DNA from: JBBRMQ01 sp038230775
GTDB taxonomy: Bacteria; Acidobacteriota; Thermoanaerobaculia; Gp7-AA8
Reading direction: 5' to 3'
DNA length: 23,266 bases
NCBI GenBank assembly: GCA_038230775.1
Contig: JBBRMQ010000040.1
Coordinates: 1-23,266, forward strand
Position 1 is the stretch's first letter. Every line of letters starts with the position of its first letter. The notes beneath the pieces were generated by a model. It was not told the DNA's origin. It was given only the letters and a program-made list of their open reading frames with translations, and did not search any database. This document shows positions 1 through 5,692 of this stretch, one piece after another. A program made the position numbers and the translations under genes.

Positions 1-606
1 ACGCGCGATGCTGAAGCGGCGATCGTAACCGTCGGACGTGATCGCGTAGCCGACATGAGCGCGCCAGTACGGCGCGAAGAACGAGGGGTCGTTGTAGGTC
101 ATGCCGATGCTGTTGCGATCGACGCCATGGCTGTAGCCGAGCTGGATCTCCTTGCCGAAGCCGAAGACGTTCGAGTCCTGGATGTTCATCCCGAACGTGT
201 TCACGCCGCCCTTGCTGCCGGCCTGCGTCTCGGGAGCGATGGACCACGCGTCCTGGGTGGTGACGGTGACGTCCACGACGCCGTCATGCGGAGCGGAGGC
301 CACGACCGATGCCGACTTCAGAAAACCGAGCGCGCGAAGATTGCGCTCGGTCTCTTCCAGCATCGGCTGCGAGAACGGATCGCCCTCGTGAAAGAGGAGG
401 AACTGCGCGATGACGTCGCGGCGGGTCTCCTTGTGCAGCCGGTCCGCGAGACGATAGATGCTCCCGCGCGACGCTTCTTCCTTCGAATAGATGTCGAGCG
501 CGTGAATGGTCACGCTGCCGACGCGGAGATCTCCGGCGAAGAGGGCGGTGTGTGCGGCAATAGCCAGCAACACGGCGAGCGTGAGCGACCTGGAAACCTT
601 CTGCAC
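1..606 (-). CDS. Omp85/BamA-like outer-membrane protein (N-terminal part, runs off the window)
   Basis: Read on the minus strand from GTG at 606; the frame is open for 202 codons to the window edge, so the C-terminus is missing. The start has a GGAGAG ribosome site about 7 nt upstream. A signal peptide (basic MQKVSRS, then a hydrophobic LAVLLAIAA stretch) is followed by a POTRA-like region at about residues 25-115 with the pattern FLLFHEGDPF, LEETERNLRALGFLK and VVDVTVTTQDAW. After about residue 125 the alternating glycine/aromatic pattern (NVFGFGKEIQLGYSHG, YNDPSFF) looks like the start of a D15/BamA-type beta-barrel. Known for the family: outer-membrane insertion or secretion of proteins. 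The specific substrate cannot be told. The gene is divergent from tdk. A ShlB-type transporter or another surface-antigen family member is possible. Confidence 0.65.
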   Translation of the reverse strand, partial: MQKVSRSLTLAVLLAIAAHTALFAGDLRVGSVTIHALDIYSKEEASRGSIYRLADRLHKETRRDVIAQFLLFHEGDPFSQPMLEETERNLRALGFLKSASVVASAPHDGVVDVTVTTQDAWSIAPETQAGSKGGVNTFGMNIQDSNVFGFGKEIQLGYSHGVDRNSIGMTYNDPSFFAPYWRAHVGYAITSDGYDRRFSIAR

Positions 607-676
607 GGGCGTCTCTCCATGATACGCCGCTGAATGCGCACCTGTCCGTGCACCAGCCCAGGGAAGGTCTGCACGA

Positions 677-692
677 GTCGGATGCTTCCGAC
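677..692. other. Small hairpin in the divergent intergenic region
   Basis: Perfect 6-bp inverted repeat GTCGGA/TCCGAC with a 4-nt loop in the 149-bp space between the Omp85-like gene and tdk. A T-run follows only about 30 nt later (around 726-733), so it is not a standard terminator. Role unknown. No convincing -35/-10 pair was found in this spacer. Confidence 0.25.
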
Positions 693-743
693 GGTCGTGA
701 CGGCGGGCGCAAAGCCGGTTATCCTCTTTTTTTCAACCCATTC

Positions 744-748
744 GGAGG
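744..748 (+). promoter_or_regulatory. Ribosome binding site deciding the TTG start of tdk
   Basis: GGAGG 7 nt before TTG 756. It excludes the upstream GTG/ATG starts in the same frame, which would place this site inside the coding region. Confidence 0.7.
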
Positions 749-755
749 TCCACAT

Positions 756-1358
756 TTGGACGGTTACAAAGGCGGCTGGATCGAGATCATCGCCGGAGGC
801 ATGTTTTCCGGTAAGTCGGAAGAGCTCATCCGACGGTTGCGGCGATCGGTTATCGCCCGGCAGCGGGTGCAGGTGTTCAAGCCCATCATCGACGATCGCT
901 TCAACACCGAGGACATCGTCTCGCGCGACGACCGGCGGCTGAAGGCGACGCCAGTGGCGACGAGCAACGAGCTGCTCTCTCGCGTGGAGATCGGCGTGCA
1001 GGTCGTCGGCGTCGACGAGATCCAGTTCTTCGATGACGGAATCGTCGATGTCTGTATGCAGCTTGCCGACGCCGGCATCCGCGTCATCGCGGCAGGTCTC
1101 GATCAGGATTACATGCGGCGCCCGTTCGGGCCGATGCCCGGACTTCTCGCGGTCGCCGAGGAAGTCTCCAAGATGCACGCGGTGTGTGTTCGGTGCCGCG
1201 GCGCTGCGCACTACTCGCAGCGGGTGTCGGGAGGCGATGCGCAGGTCGAAGTGGGGGACTCGTCGTATGAGGCGCGCTGCCGGTCGTGCTACGAACGCTA
1301 TCGCGCGTCGGATCAGCCTGAGCCTGCGGTGCAGCTAACGATGCCACAGCCGGTGTGA
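756..1358 (+). CDS. tdk: Thymidine kinase
   Basis: Cytosolic salvage enzyme that phosphorylates thymidine to dTMP with ATP. The 200-aa product matches the usual length of bacterial type II thymidine kinase. Visible motifs: P-loop GGMFSGKS at residues 14-21, the VDEIQFF block at 86-92 with the likely catalytic Glu88, the AAGLDQDYMRRPFG lasso/substrate region near 112-125, and two Cys pairs (C144/C147 and C175/C178) forming the structural zinc site. TTG at 756 is chosen because GGAGG lies at 744-748 with 7-nt spacing and because upstream in-frame starts would add a non-homologous N-terminus. Stands alone, divergent from the Omp85-like gene. High certainty from motifs. Confidence 0.95.
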   Translation: MDGYKGGWIEIIAGGMFSGKSEELIRRLRRSVIARQRVQVFKPIIDDRFNTEDIVSRDDRRLKATPVATSNELLSRVEIGVQVVGVDEIQFFDDGIVDVCMQLADAGIRVIAAGLDQDYMRRPFGPMPGLLAVAEEVSKMHAVCVRCRGAAHYSQRVSGGDAQVEVGDSSYEARCRSCYERYRASDQPEPAVQLTMPQPV

Positions 1359-1410
1359 CACTTCGCGTCACAGTAGCTGCTTGAAAATGTCCATTCGCGT
1401 TGTTTTTCAA
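1354..1410 (+). terminator. Possible terminator region after tdk
   Basis: Two inverted repeats follow or overlap the tdk stop: TGTGAC/GTCACA at 1354-1372 with a 7-nt loop, and TTGAAAA/TTTTCAA at 1381-1410 with a longer loop and a T-rich right arm. Neither is a strong GC stem followed by a clean U-tract. The position, just before an independent promoter, supports transcription ending here, but the call is tentative. Confidence 0.35.
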
Positions 1411-1430
1411 GAACTTAGGCTTAGATTCAG

Positions 1431-1445
1431 TGGCATCCCGATTGC
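1431..1445 (+). promoter_or_regulatory. Sigma-54 (-24/-12) promoter of the pilin gene
   Basis: TGGCAT at 1431 and TTGC at 1442-1445 match the sigma-54 consensus TGGCAC-N5-TTGC with exact spacing of the GG and GC elements. Transcription would start near 1456-1458, giving an approximately 20-nt leader that carries GAGGT at 1465-1469. Known: pilA genes in several phyla are sigma-54/PilR dependent. The activator site was not identified. Confidence 0.75.
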
Positions 1446-1475
1446 GGTCTGAGCTGTTGTCCTTGAGGTAGAGAC

Positions 1476-1985
1476 GTGCGCAAGAGTCAAAGAGGGTTCA
1501 CTCTGCTCGAGCTGTTGATCGTCGTGGCGATCATCGGAATCCTTGCGTCGATCGCAATTCCGAACCTGCTGACGGCGATCCAGCGCGCAAAACAGAAGCG
1601 CACGATGGTGGACATTCGCAACATTGCCACCGCATGGGAAGCGCGCAACATCGAGGCCGGCCGCTACAACGCCGCCGCGTCCGGCGGCACGGTCAGTGGT
1701 CTCGACAAACCGGTCCTCATGATCGATCTGGAAAATGCGCTCTCGCCCACCTACATCAAGACCATGCCGCGATTCGACGGCTGGGGTTACCCGTTCGTGG
1801 CGTACACGGATGAAGACTGGGGCTCGGGCTCGGCGGCGGCCGAGATGTACGCGCTCATCTCCCCCGGCAAGGACGGCTCGATTTCCGCCACGCTCGTGTT
1901 AGGCGCGACCACGAGCTTCGACTGCGATCTCGTCTACTCGAACGGAGCGTTCCTCGCGTATCCGGACGGCTCGTCTGGCAAGTAA
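1476..1985 (+). CDS. Type IV pilin / GspG-like pseudopilin
   Basis: 169-aa prepilin. The short leader MRKSQRG ends in Gly before FTLLELLIVV, the prepilin peptidase site, with Glu5 of the mature protein present and a hydrophobic helix to about residue 32. The C-terminal part has a YPFVAYT segment after DGWG and an ISPGKDG segment, which resemble the GspG fold more than a classical Gram-negative pilin disulfide loop; only one Cys is seen in the globular part. The GTG start has a GAGGT site 6 nt upstream. Role: subunit of a type IV pilus or of a type II secretion pseudopilus in the envelope. The sigma-54 promoter just upstream favours a major, regulated pilin. No assembly genes are nearby, as is common for pilA in these bacteria. 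Confidence 0.88.
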   Translation: MRKSQRGFTLLELLIVVAIIGILASIAIPNLLTAIQRAKQKRTMVDIRNIATAWEARNIEAGRYNAAASGGTVSGLDKPVLMIDLENALSPTYIKTMPRFDGWGYPFVAYTDEDWGSGSAAAEMYALISPGKDGSISATLVLGATTSFDCDLVYSNGAFLAYPDGSSGK

Positions 1986-2025
1986 GCGCGCGCTTGCGCT
2001 GCTGGCGGCAATCGTCTTTCTTCCG

Positions 2026-3366
2026 TTGCATTGTCAGAAGGCCTCGGGCGTCGATCGCGATCCGATCGACCGGGAAGCGGAAGAGAACCTCGTCTCCTAT
2101 CTCCGCATCAACACCACCAATCCTCCGGGCAACGAGACCGAGGGCGCGCAATTTCTGCAGCAGTTGTTCGTGCGCGAGGGAATCGATGCGAAGCTCGTCG
2201 GCTCGAATCCGAAACGCCAGTCCGTCTACGCGCGTCTGAGCTCCGGATCGAACGAGAAGGCGCTGCTTCTCCTGCATCACATCGACGTCGTTCCCGTCGC
2301 GCCGAATGAGTGGACGAAGCCGCCGTTCGGCGGATTGCGATCCGGCGGATACATCTGGGGTCGCGGCGCGCTCGACATCAAGTCCTTAGGCATCGCCGAG
2401 CTGATGGCGATGATCGATGTGAAGCGGCGCCACCTCCCGCTTCGACGGGACATCATCTACCTCGGCGTCGCCGACGAGGAGTTGGGCGGCATTCACGGAT
2501 GCAAGGAGCTCCTGGACACGCGGCCGGATCTCTTCACGAATGTCGGCTATGTTCTGAACGAGGCGGGCTACAACGAGACCATCGTCGATAAAGTCGCGTT
2601 CTGGGGCATCGAGGTCACGCAGAAGGTGCCGCTCTTCCTGCGCATTCACATGAAGGGGACGCCGGGCCACTCCGCATCGCCGCCCGCGGACGGCGGGACG
2701 CTGTCGCGGCTGATCCGTACGCTGGAGACGATCGAGGCGATTCCGTCCCCGTATCGCGTGACCCCCGCGGTCAGCCGCTACTTCAAGACGCTGGCGACGA
2801 CCAAGCACGATGCGAAGGGAGAGGTGCTGGGATCGTTGAGTGAGCCGCCGGACGCCACACGGATCGAGACCGTCCTGCCGCCCGGGTATCGCTCGCTTCT
2901 CCGCGACACGATCGCGGTGACTCGCATCCAGGGCGGCGTCTGCCCGAACTGCCTTCCGGCAAACGCGTTTGCCGACATCGACATCCGACTTCTCGACGAC
3001 GAGAAGCCGGACTCGATGCTGGCGCGCGTCCGCGCCGCGGTGCCGAAAGGCGGCGAGGTCGAAGTCATGCTGGAAGGACAACCCGCGCCGGCGAGCACGG
3101 CTGACACGGAGCTCTTTCGCATTCTTGCGGCGCAGATGAAAAAAGCGGAGCCCGGATCCGTCGCGGCCGCGGTCGTGAGCGCCGGAACCTCGGACAGCCG
3201 TTACTTCCGGCAACGCGGGATGGTGGCGTACGGCATCGCGCCGTTCAAGGTCAACTACTACGATGCGGACACGGTGCACGGAAACGATGAACGCATCCGC
3301 GCAAACTTTTTCGCGGAAGGCGTGCGGCTGACGCGCGCGATCGTTTCGGGATTCTGCGTTCGGTGA
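2026..3366 (+). CDS. M20-family zinc metallopeptidase, probably exported
   Basis: Metal-dependent amidohydrolase/peptidase of the ArgE/DapE/carboxypeptidase clan. With TTG 2026 as residue 1, motifs are HHIDVVP (H85, D87), GRGALDIK (D117) and DEELGG (E151 catalytic, E152 ligand), then a dimerisation domain around the GTPGHSASPP segment and a late VHGNDERI His ligand. The substrate is unknown; fused or neighbouring genes do not indicate one. Start problem: TTG 2026 is the first canonical start, but the frame is open from 1903, and codons 1975-2035 encode a signal-peptide-like stretch (KRALALLAAIVFLPLHC). A CTG at 1975, overlapping the pilin end, would make it an exported protein or lipoprotein, although His before the Cys is atypical for a lipobox. 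Its stop overlaps a possible GTG start of the next gene. Confidence 0.85.
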   Translation: MHCQKASGVDRDPIDREAEENLVSYLRINTTNPPGNETEGAQFLQQLFVREGIDAKLVGSNPKRQSVYARLSSGSNEKALLLLHHIDVVPVAPNEWTKPPFGGLRSGGYIWGRGALDIKSLGIAELMAMIDVKRRHLPLRRDIIYLGVADEELGGIHGCKELLDTRPDLFTNVGYVLNEAGYNETIVDKVAFWGIEVTQKVPLFLRIHMKGTPGHSASPPADGGTLSRLIRTLETIEAIPSPYRVTPAVSRYFKTLATTKHDAKGEVLGSLSEPPDATRIETVLPPGYRSLLRDTIAVTRIQGGVCPNCLPANAFADIDIRLLDDEKPDSMLARVRAAVPKGGEVEVMLEGQPAPASTADTELFRILAAQMKKAEPGSVAAAVVSAGTSDSRYFRQRGMVAYGIAPFKVNYYDADTVHGNDERIRANFFAEGVRLTRAIVSGFCVR

Positions 3367-3375
3367 GTCCACAAA

Positions 3376-3437
3376 TCCTGAGCGAAACGAAGGATCCCCC
3401 GCGCCAGATCATGGGGGACCCTTCGCTTCGCTCAGGA
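3376..3437. repeat. Palindromic repeat, family B (copy 1)
   Basis: Inverted repeat with 25-nt arms (3376-3400 and 3413-3437, two mismatches) around a 12-nt loop. The arm contains TGAGCGAAACGAAGGATCCC, close to the arms of the element at 20092 and related to the one at 4005. It lies at the junction between the M20 gene and the YfhO-like gene and would be translated if the latter starts at GTG 3363. Confidence 0.85.
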
Positions 3438-3440
3438 CTG

Positions 3441-5294
3441 ATGCTGCTGGTCATCATCGCTCTCCTCCTTTTTGCGAAGCCTCTCGTCAAGAACGAAGTC
3501 CTCACCATTCGCGATCACAGCGACTACTTCCAGCCGCTGCGATACTTCACGGCCCAGGAGCTGCGGCGGGGCCATCTGCCGCTCTGGAATCCGTACAACG
3601 CGTCGGGGGAGCCGTGGCTCGCCAATCCGCAAACGGGCGTCTTCTATCCGCCGTCGTGGATGTTTGTCGTCCTTCCGTTCGCGCGCGCGTATGTGCTGTT
3701 TCTCGCCTTGCACGTCGCGCTCCTCGGCTGCGGCGCGCTGCTGTTGTTCCGGCGGTTGGCATCGCCGCCCGCGGCGTTGCTCGGCGCGCTCTCGCTCATG
3801 CTGTGCGGTCCGTCGCTCTCGCTGCTGGACGTCTCGAACACGCTGACGACCTTCGCCTGGATTCCGCTCGTCCTCTGGAGCGCGTTGGCGATGGCGCCTG
3901 CAGCAGTCTGCGCAGCGCTGATCGCGATGTCTTTTCTGGCCGGCGAGCCGTTCTTCGCCGCGCTCGCCGCGCTCCTGTTCGTGATTCTGCGAGCTGGGGT
4001 GGGATGTCATCCCGAGCGTAGCGAGGGACCGGTGTGGGCGGGAGGCGCGCATATCGAACCGCCCGACCCACACCGGTCCCTCGCTACGCTCGGGATGACA
4101 TTGCGCTCCATGATCGATTTGCTCGACATTGCGCTCACTGCATTGGCGATCTCTGCCGTGCAACTGTTTCCGTTCGTCGCGTCGCTGATCGGCAGCGATC
4201 GCGCGGGAAACGTCGATGCGGCGGAGATTCTGCGCGACTCGCTCCCGCTGCGCGACTGGCTGCATGTCTTTTTCGGCGGCGCGTCGCGGCAGCACTTCGT
4301 ACCGGTTGTTTACGTCGGGATCGTTGCCTCGCTGCTGGCGTGTGTTGCAATCGGCTCGGCGTGGCGACTGCGAGCGGTGCAGGGCGCGATCGCGCTGCTG
4401 GTGTTCGCCGCGCTCATCGCAGCGGGCTCGTCGTTGCCGTTCGTTGGCGCGATCCTGACGCGTCTGCCGGTGACCGTGCTGCGGTACCCCGCGCGCATGT
4501 TGCCGATCGCCGCGCTGGCCATCACGGCGCTCGCGGCGATCGGGTGGGACTCCATTCGCCGCTTCGTTTCCTATCGCTGGCTGCCGTTCGCGCTCGCCGT
4601 GCTGATCGTCGCGGATCTCACTCCAGCGATTGCGCCGCTCATGCACAGCGCGCCCTTCGATCCGCATCCGACGCCGTATGACGGCGGTGTCGCGCGCGAC
4701 TCGAAGATGATGCGGTTCCTGCGCGGGCGTGAGTTCGACCGTCTGATCTGGATCAGCGGGTATCTCAACCTCTTCGACCGTCGTTTCGATGCGTGGACCG
4801 CGGCGCCGGTCGTGTCCCAGCGTTATGCGCGCCAGTACGCCGCCGCGCTCGCCAGGCCGCAAGTCCGCAACGCGATGTCGATCGGCTATCTCCTGATCGA
4901 GAAGCCGCCGCGTCACGTGCTCGTCTATCGCAACCGCGGCGCGCTTCCGCTCGCGTTCTGGAGCGGTGATGACGGACGCATCGTTGTGCCGTCACTTCTG
5001 GCGCTCACCACCACAGCGGCGCATATCACGGTGGATGCGCCCGCGGATGGCGTCGTGGTGCTGACGCAGCAGAATGCGAGCGGATGGAGCGTGACGATCG
5101 ACGACATTCCGGCACGCGCGCTGAGCGGAGAAATTTTCCGAGCCGTTCATGTCATGCGCGGCCATCACGCGATCGCGTGGCGCTACCGTCCTCCATCACT
5201 CGTGGCCGGCGCGATCATCACCGCGATCGGGATTTCGCGTTTGTTCCTTCTGCCGATTTTTGTCAAGAGAAGAACAAAGAAAAATTTTTTCTGA
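3441..5294 (+). CDS. YfhO-like multispanning membrane protein (GT-C fold candidate)
   Basis: 617 aa from ATG 3441, rich in hydrophobic helices. After the first helix comes the luminal-loop motif typical of YfhO proteins (DHSDYFQPLR, LPLWNPYNASGEPWL, GVFYPPSWM). The C-terminal beta-domain also fits YfhO (QQNASGWSVTIDD, then FRAVHVMRGHHAIAWRYRP) and is followed by a last helix and a basic tail. Known: Bacillus YfhO takes part in lipid-linked sugar transfer to teichoic acids; here a role in envelope glycosylation is inferred only. Start choice: GTG 3363 overlaps the previous stop (GTGA) and could be coupled, but it would translate palindrome B; ATG 3441 begins directly with the membrane helix. 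Oddity: a 96-bp palindrome is inserted in frame at residues about 189-220, in a loop. Confidence 0.75.
   Translation: MLLVIIALLLFAKPLVKNEVLTIRDHSDYFQPLRYFTAQELRRGHLPLWNPYNASGEPWLANPQTGVFYPPSWMFVVLPFARAYVLFLALHVALLGCGALLLFRRLASPPAALLGALSLMLCGPSLSLLDVSNTLTTFAWIPLVLWSALAMAPAAVCAALIAMSFLAGEPFFAALAALLFVILRAGVGCHPERSEGPVWAGGAHIEPPDPHRSLATLGMTLRSMIDLLDIALTALAISAVQLFPFVASLIGSDRAGNVDAAEILRDSLPLRDWLHVFFGGASRQHFVPVVYVGIVASLLACVAIGSAWRLRAVQGAIALLVFAALIAAGSSLPFVGAILTRLPVTVLRYPARMLPIAALAITALAAIGWDSIRRFVSYRWLPFALAVLIVADLTPAIAPLMHSAPFDPHPTPYDGGVARDSKMMRFLRGREFDRLIWISGYLNLFDRRFDAWTAAPVVSQRYARQYAAALARPQVRNAMSIGYLLIEKPPRHVLVYRNRGALPLAFWSGDDGRIVVPSLLALTTTAAHITVDAPADGVVVLTQQNASGWSVTIDDIPARALSGEIFRAVHVMRGHHAIAWRYRPPSLVAGAIITAIGISRLFLLPIFVKRRTKKNFF
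4005..4100. repeat. Palindromic repeat, family A, inside a coding sequence
   Basis: Perfect 34-nt arms (4005-4038 and 4067-4100) around a 28-nt loop. The total of 96 bp is exactly 32 codons, read in frame within the YfhO-like gene as a segment including CHPERSEGPVW and HRSLATLGMT. The arm core GAGCGTAGCGAGGGA is related to family B. Confidence 0.95.
5278..5292. promoter_or_regulatory. A/T palindrome, UP-element-like, at the end of the YfhO-like gene
   Basis: AGAAAAATTTTTTCT spans the last codons and stop of the upstream gene. It sits about 47-57 nt before the predicted start of transcription of the next operon, the place of the distal UP-element subsite bound by the RNA polymerase alpha subunit. 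It could also help end upstream transcription. Confidence 0.5.
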
Positions 5295-5300
5295 TCGCAC

Positions 5301-5328
5301 TTGAAAGCGCGGCGAGCGGATGTAGAAT
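5301..5328 (+). promoter_or_regulatory. Sigma-70-type promoter of the fis-like/rnr operon
   Basis: TTGAAA at 5301-5306 and TAGAAT at 5323-5328, each one mismatch from consensus, with a 16-nt spacer. Predicted start near 5335, leaving an approximately 43-nt leader before ATG 5378. Confidence 0.65.
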
Positions 5329-5377
5329 CTCGCTCCTCCAACAATCAATTCGTCATTCATTCTGAGGCGGACATCAC

Positions 5378-5692
5378 ATGGTGAGTAGCATCGATGATCG
5401 ATTGAATCAGATCATTCGCGAGCTAATCGGAAACGGCATCACTCTCGAGCAAGCCGTCGAAGCATTCGAAGGGAAATACATCGTGGCGGCAATGTCCGCC
5501 AGCCGCGGCAACGTTACGCAGGCGTCGAAGGCGCTCGGTGTGCATCGCAACACCCTTCACAACAAGCTTCGCTCGCAGACGATGTTGAACGGGTTCGCGG
5601 AATCCATCCGTCCCGTGCGCCGTCGCCTGTCCGCGAAACGCGTCACAGCGCCGCGCGAGAATTCGAAGCGCGTTTCGCGGAGAACCGAGTAG
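5378..5692 (+). CDS. Fis-type HTH DNA-binding protein with basic tail
   Basis: 104 aa. The segment at about residues 30-65 (YIVAAMSASRGNVTQASKAL, then GVHRNTLHNKLR) is the Fis/NtrC C-terminal helix-turn-helix, with the conserved GN, AAxxLG-like and RNTL positions. There is no AAA+ or receiver domain, so it is a stand-alone Fis-like protein of about the same size as enterobacterial Fis (98 aa). Unlike Fis, it continues about 35 residues past the HTH with a strongly basic tail (RPVRRRLSAKRV, KRVSRRTE) that could add non-specific DNA binding. Role inferred: nucleoid-associated or local regulator. ATG 5378 has a GAGG 10 nt upstream; GTG 5381 is an alternative. It is followed without a gap, in the same reading frame, by RNase R. 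Confidence 0.8.
   Translation: MVSSIDDRLNQIIRELIGNGITLEQAVEAFEGKYIVAAMSASRGNVTQASKALGVHRNTLHNKLRSQTMLNGFAESIRPVRRRLSAKRVTAPRENSKRVSRRTE

Noticed and set aside
3432..4916. 494-codon minus-strand open frame
   Set aside because: Antisense to the YfhO-like gene; the charged Arg/Glu/Gln-rich translation has no recognisable fold.
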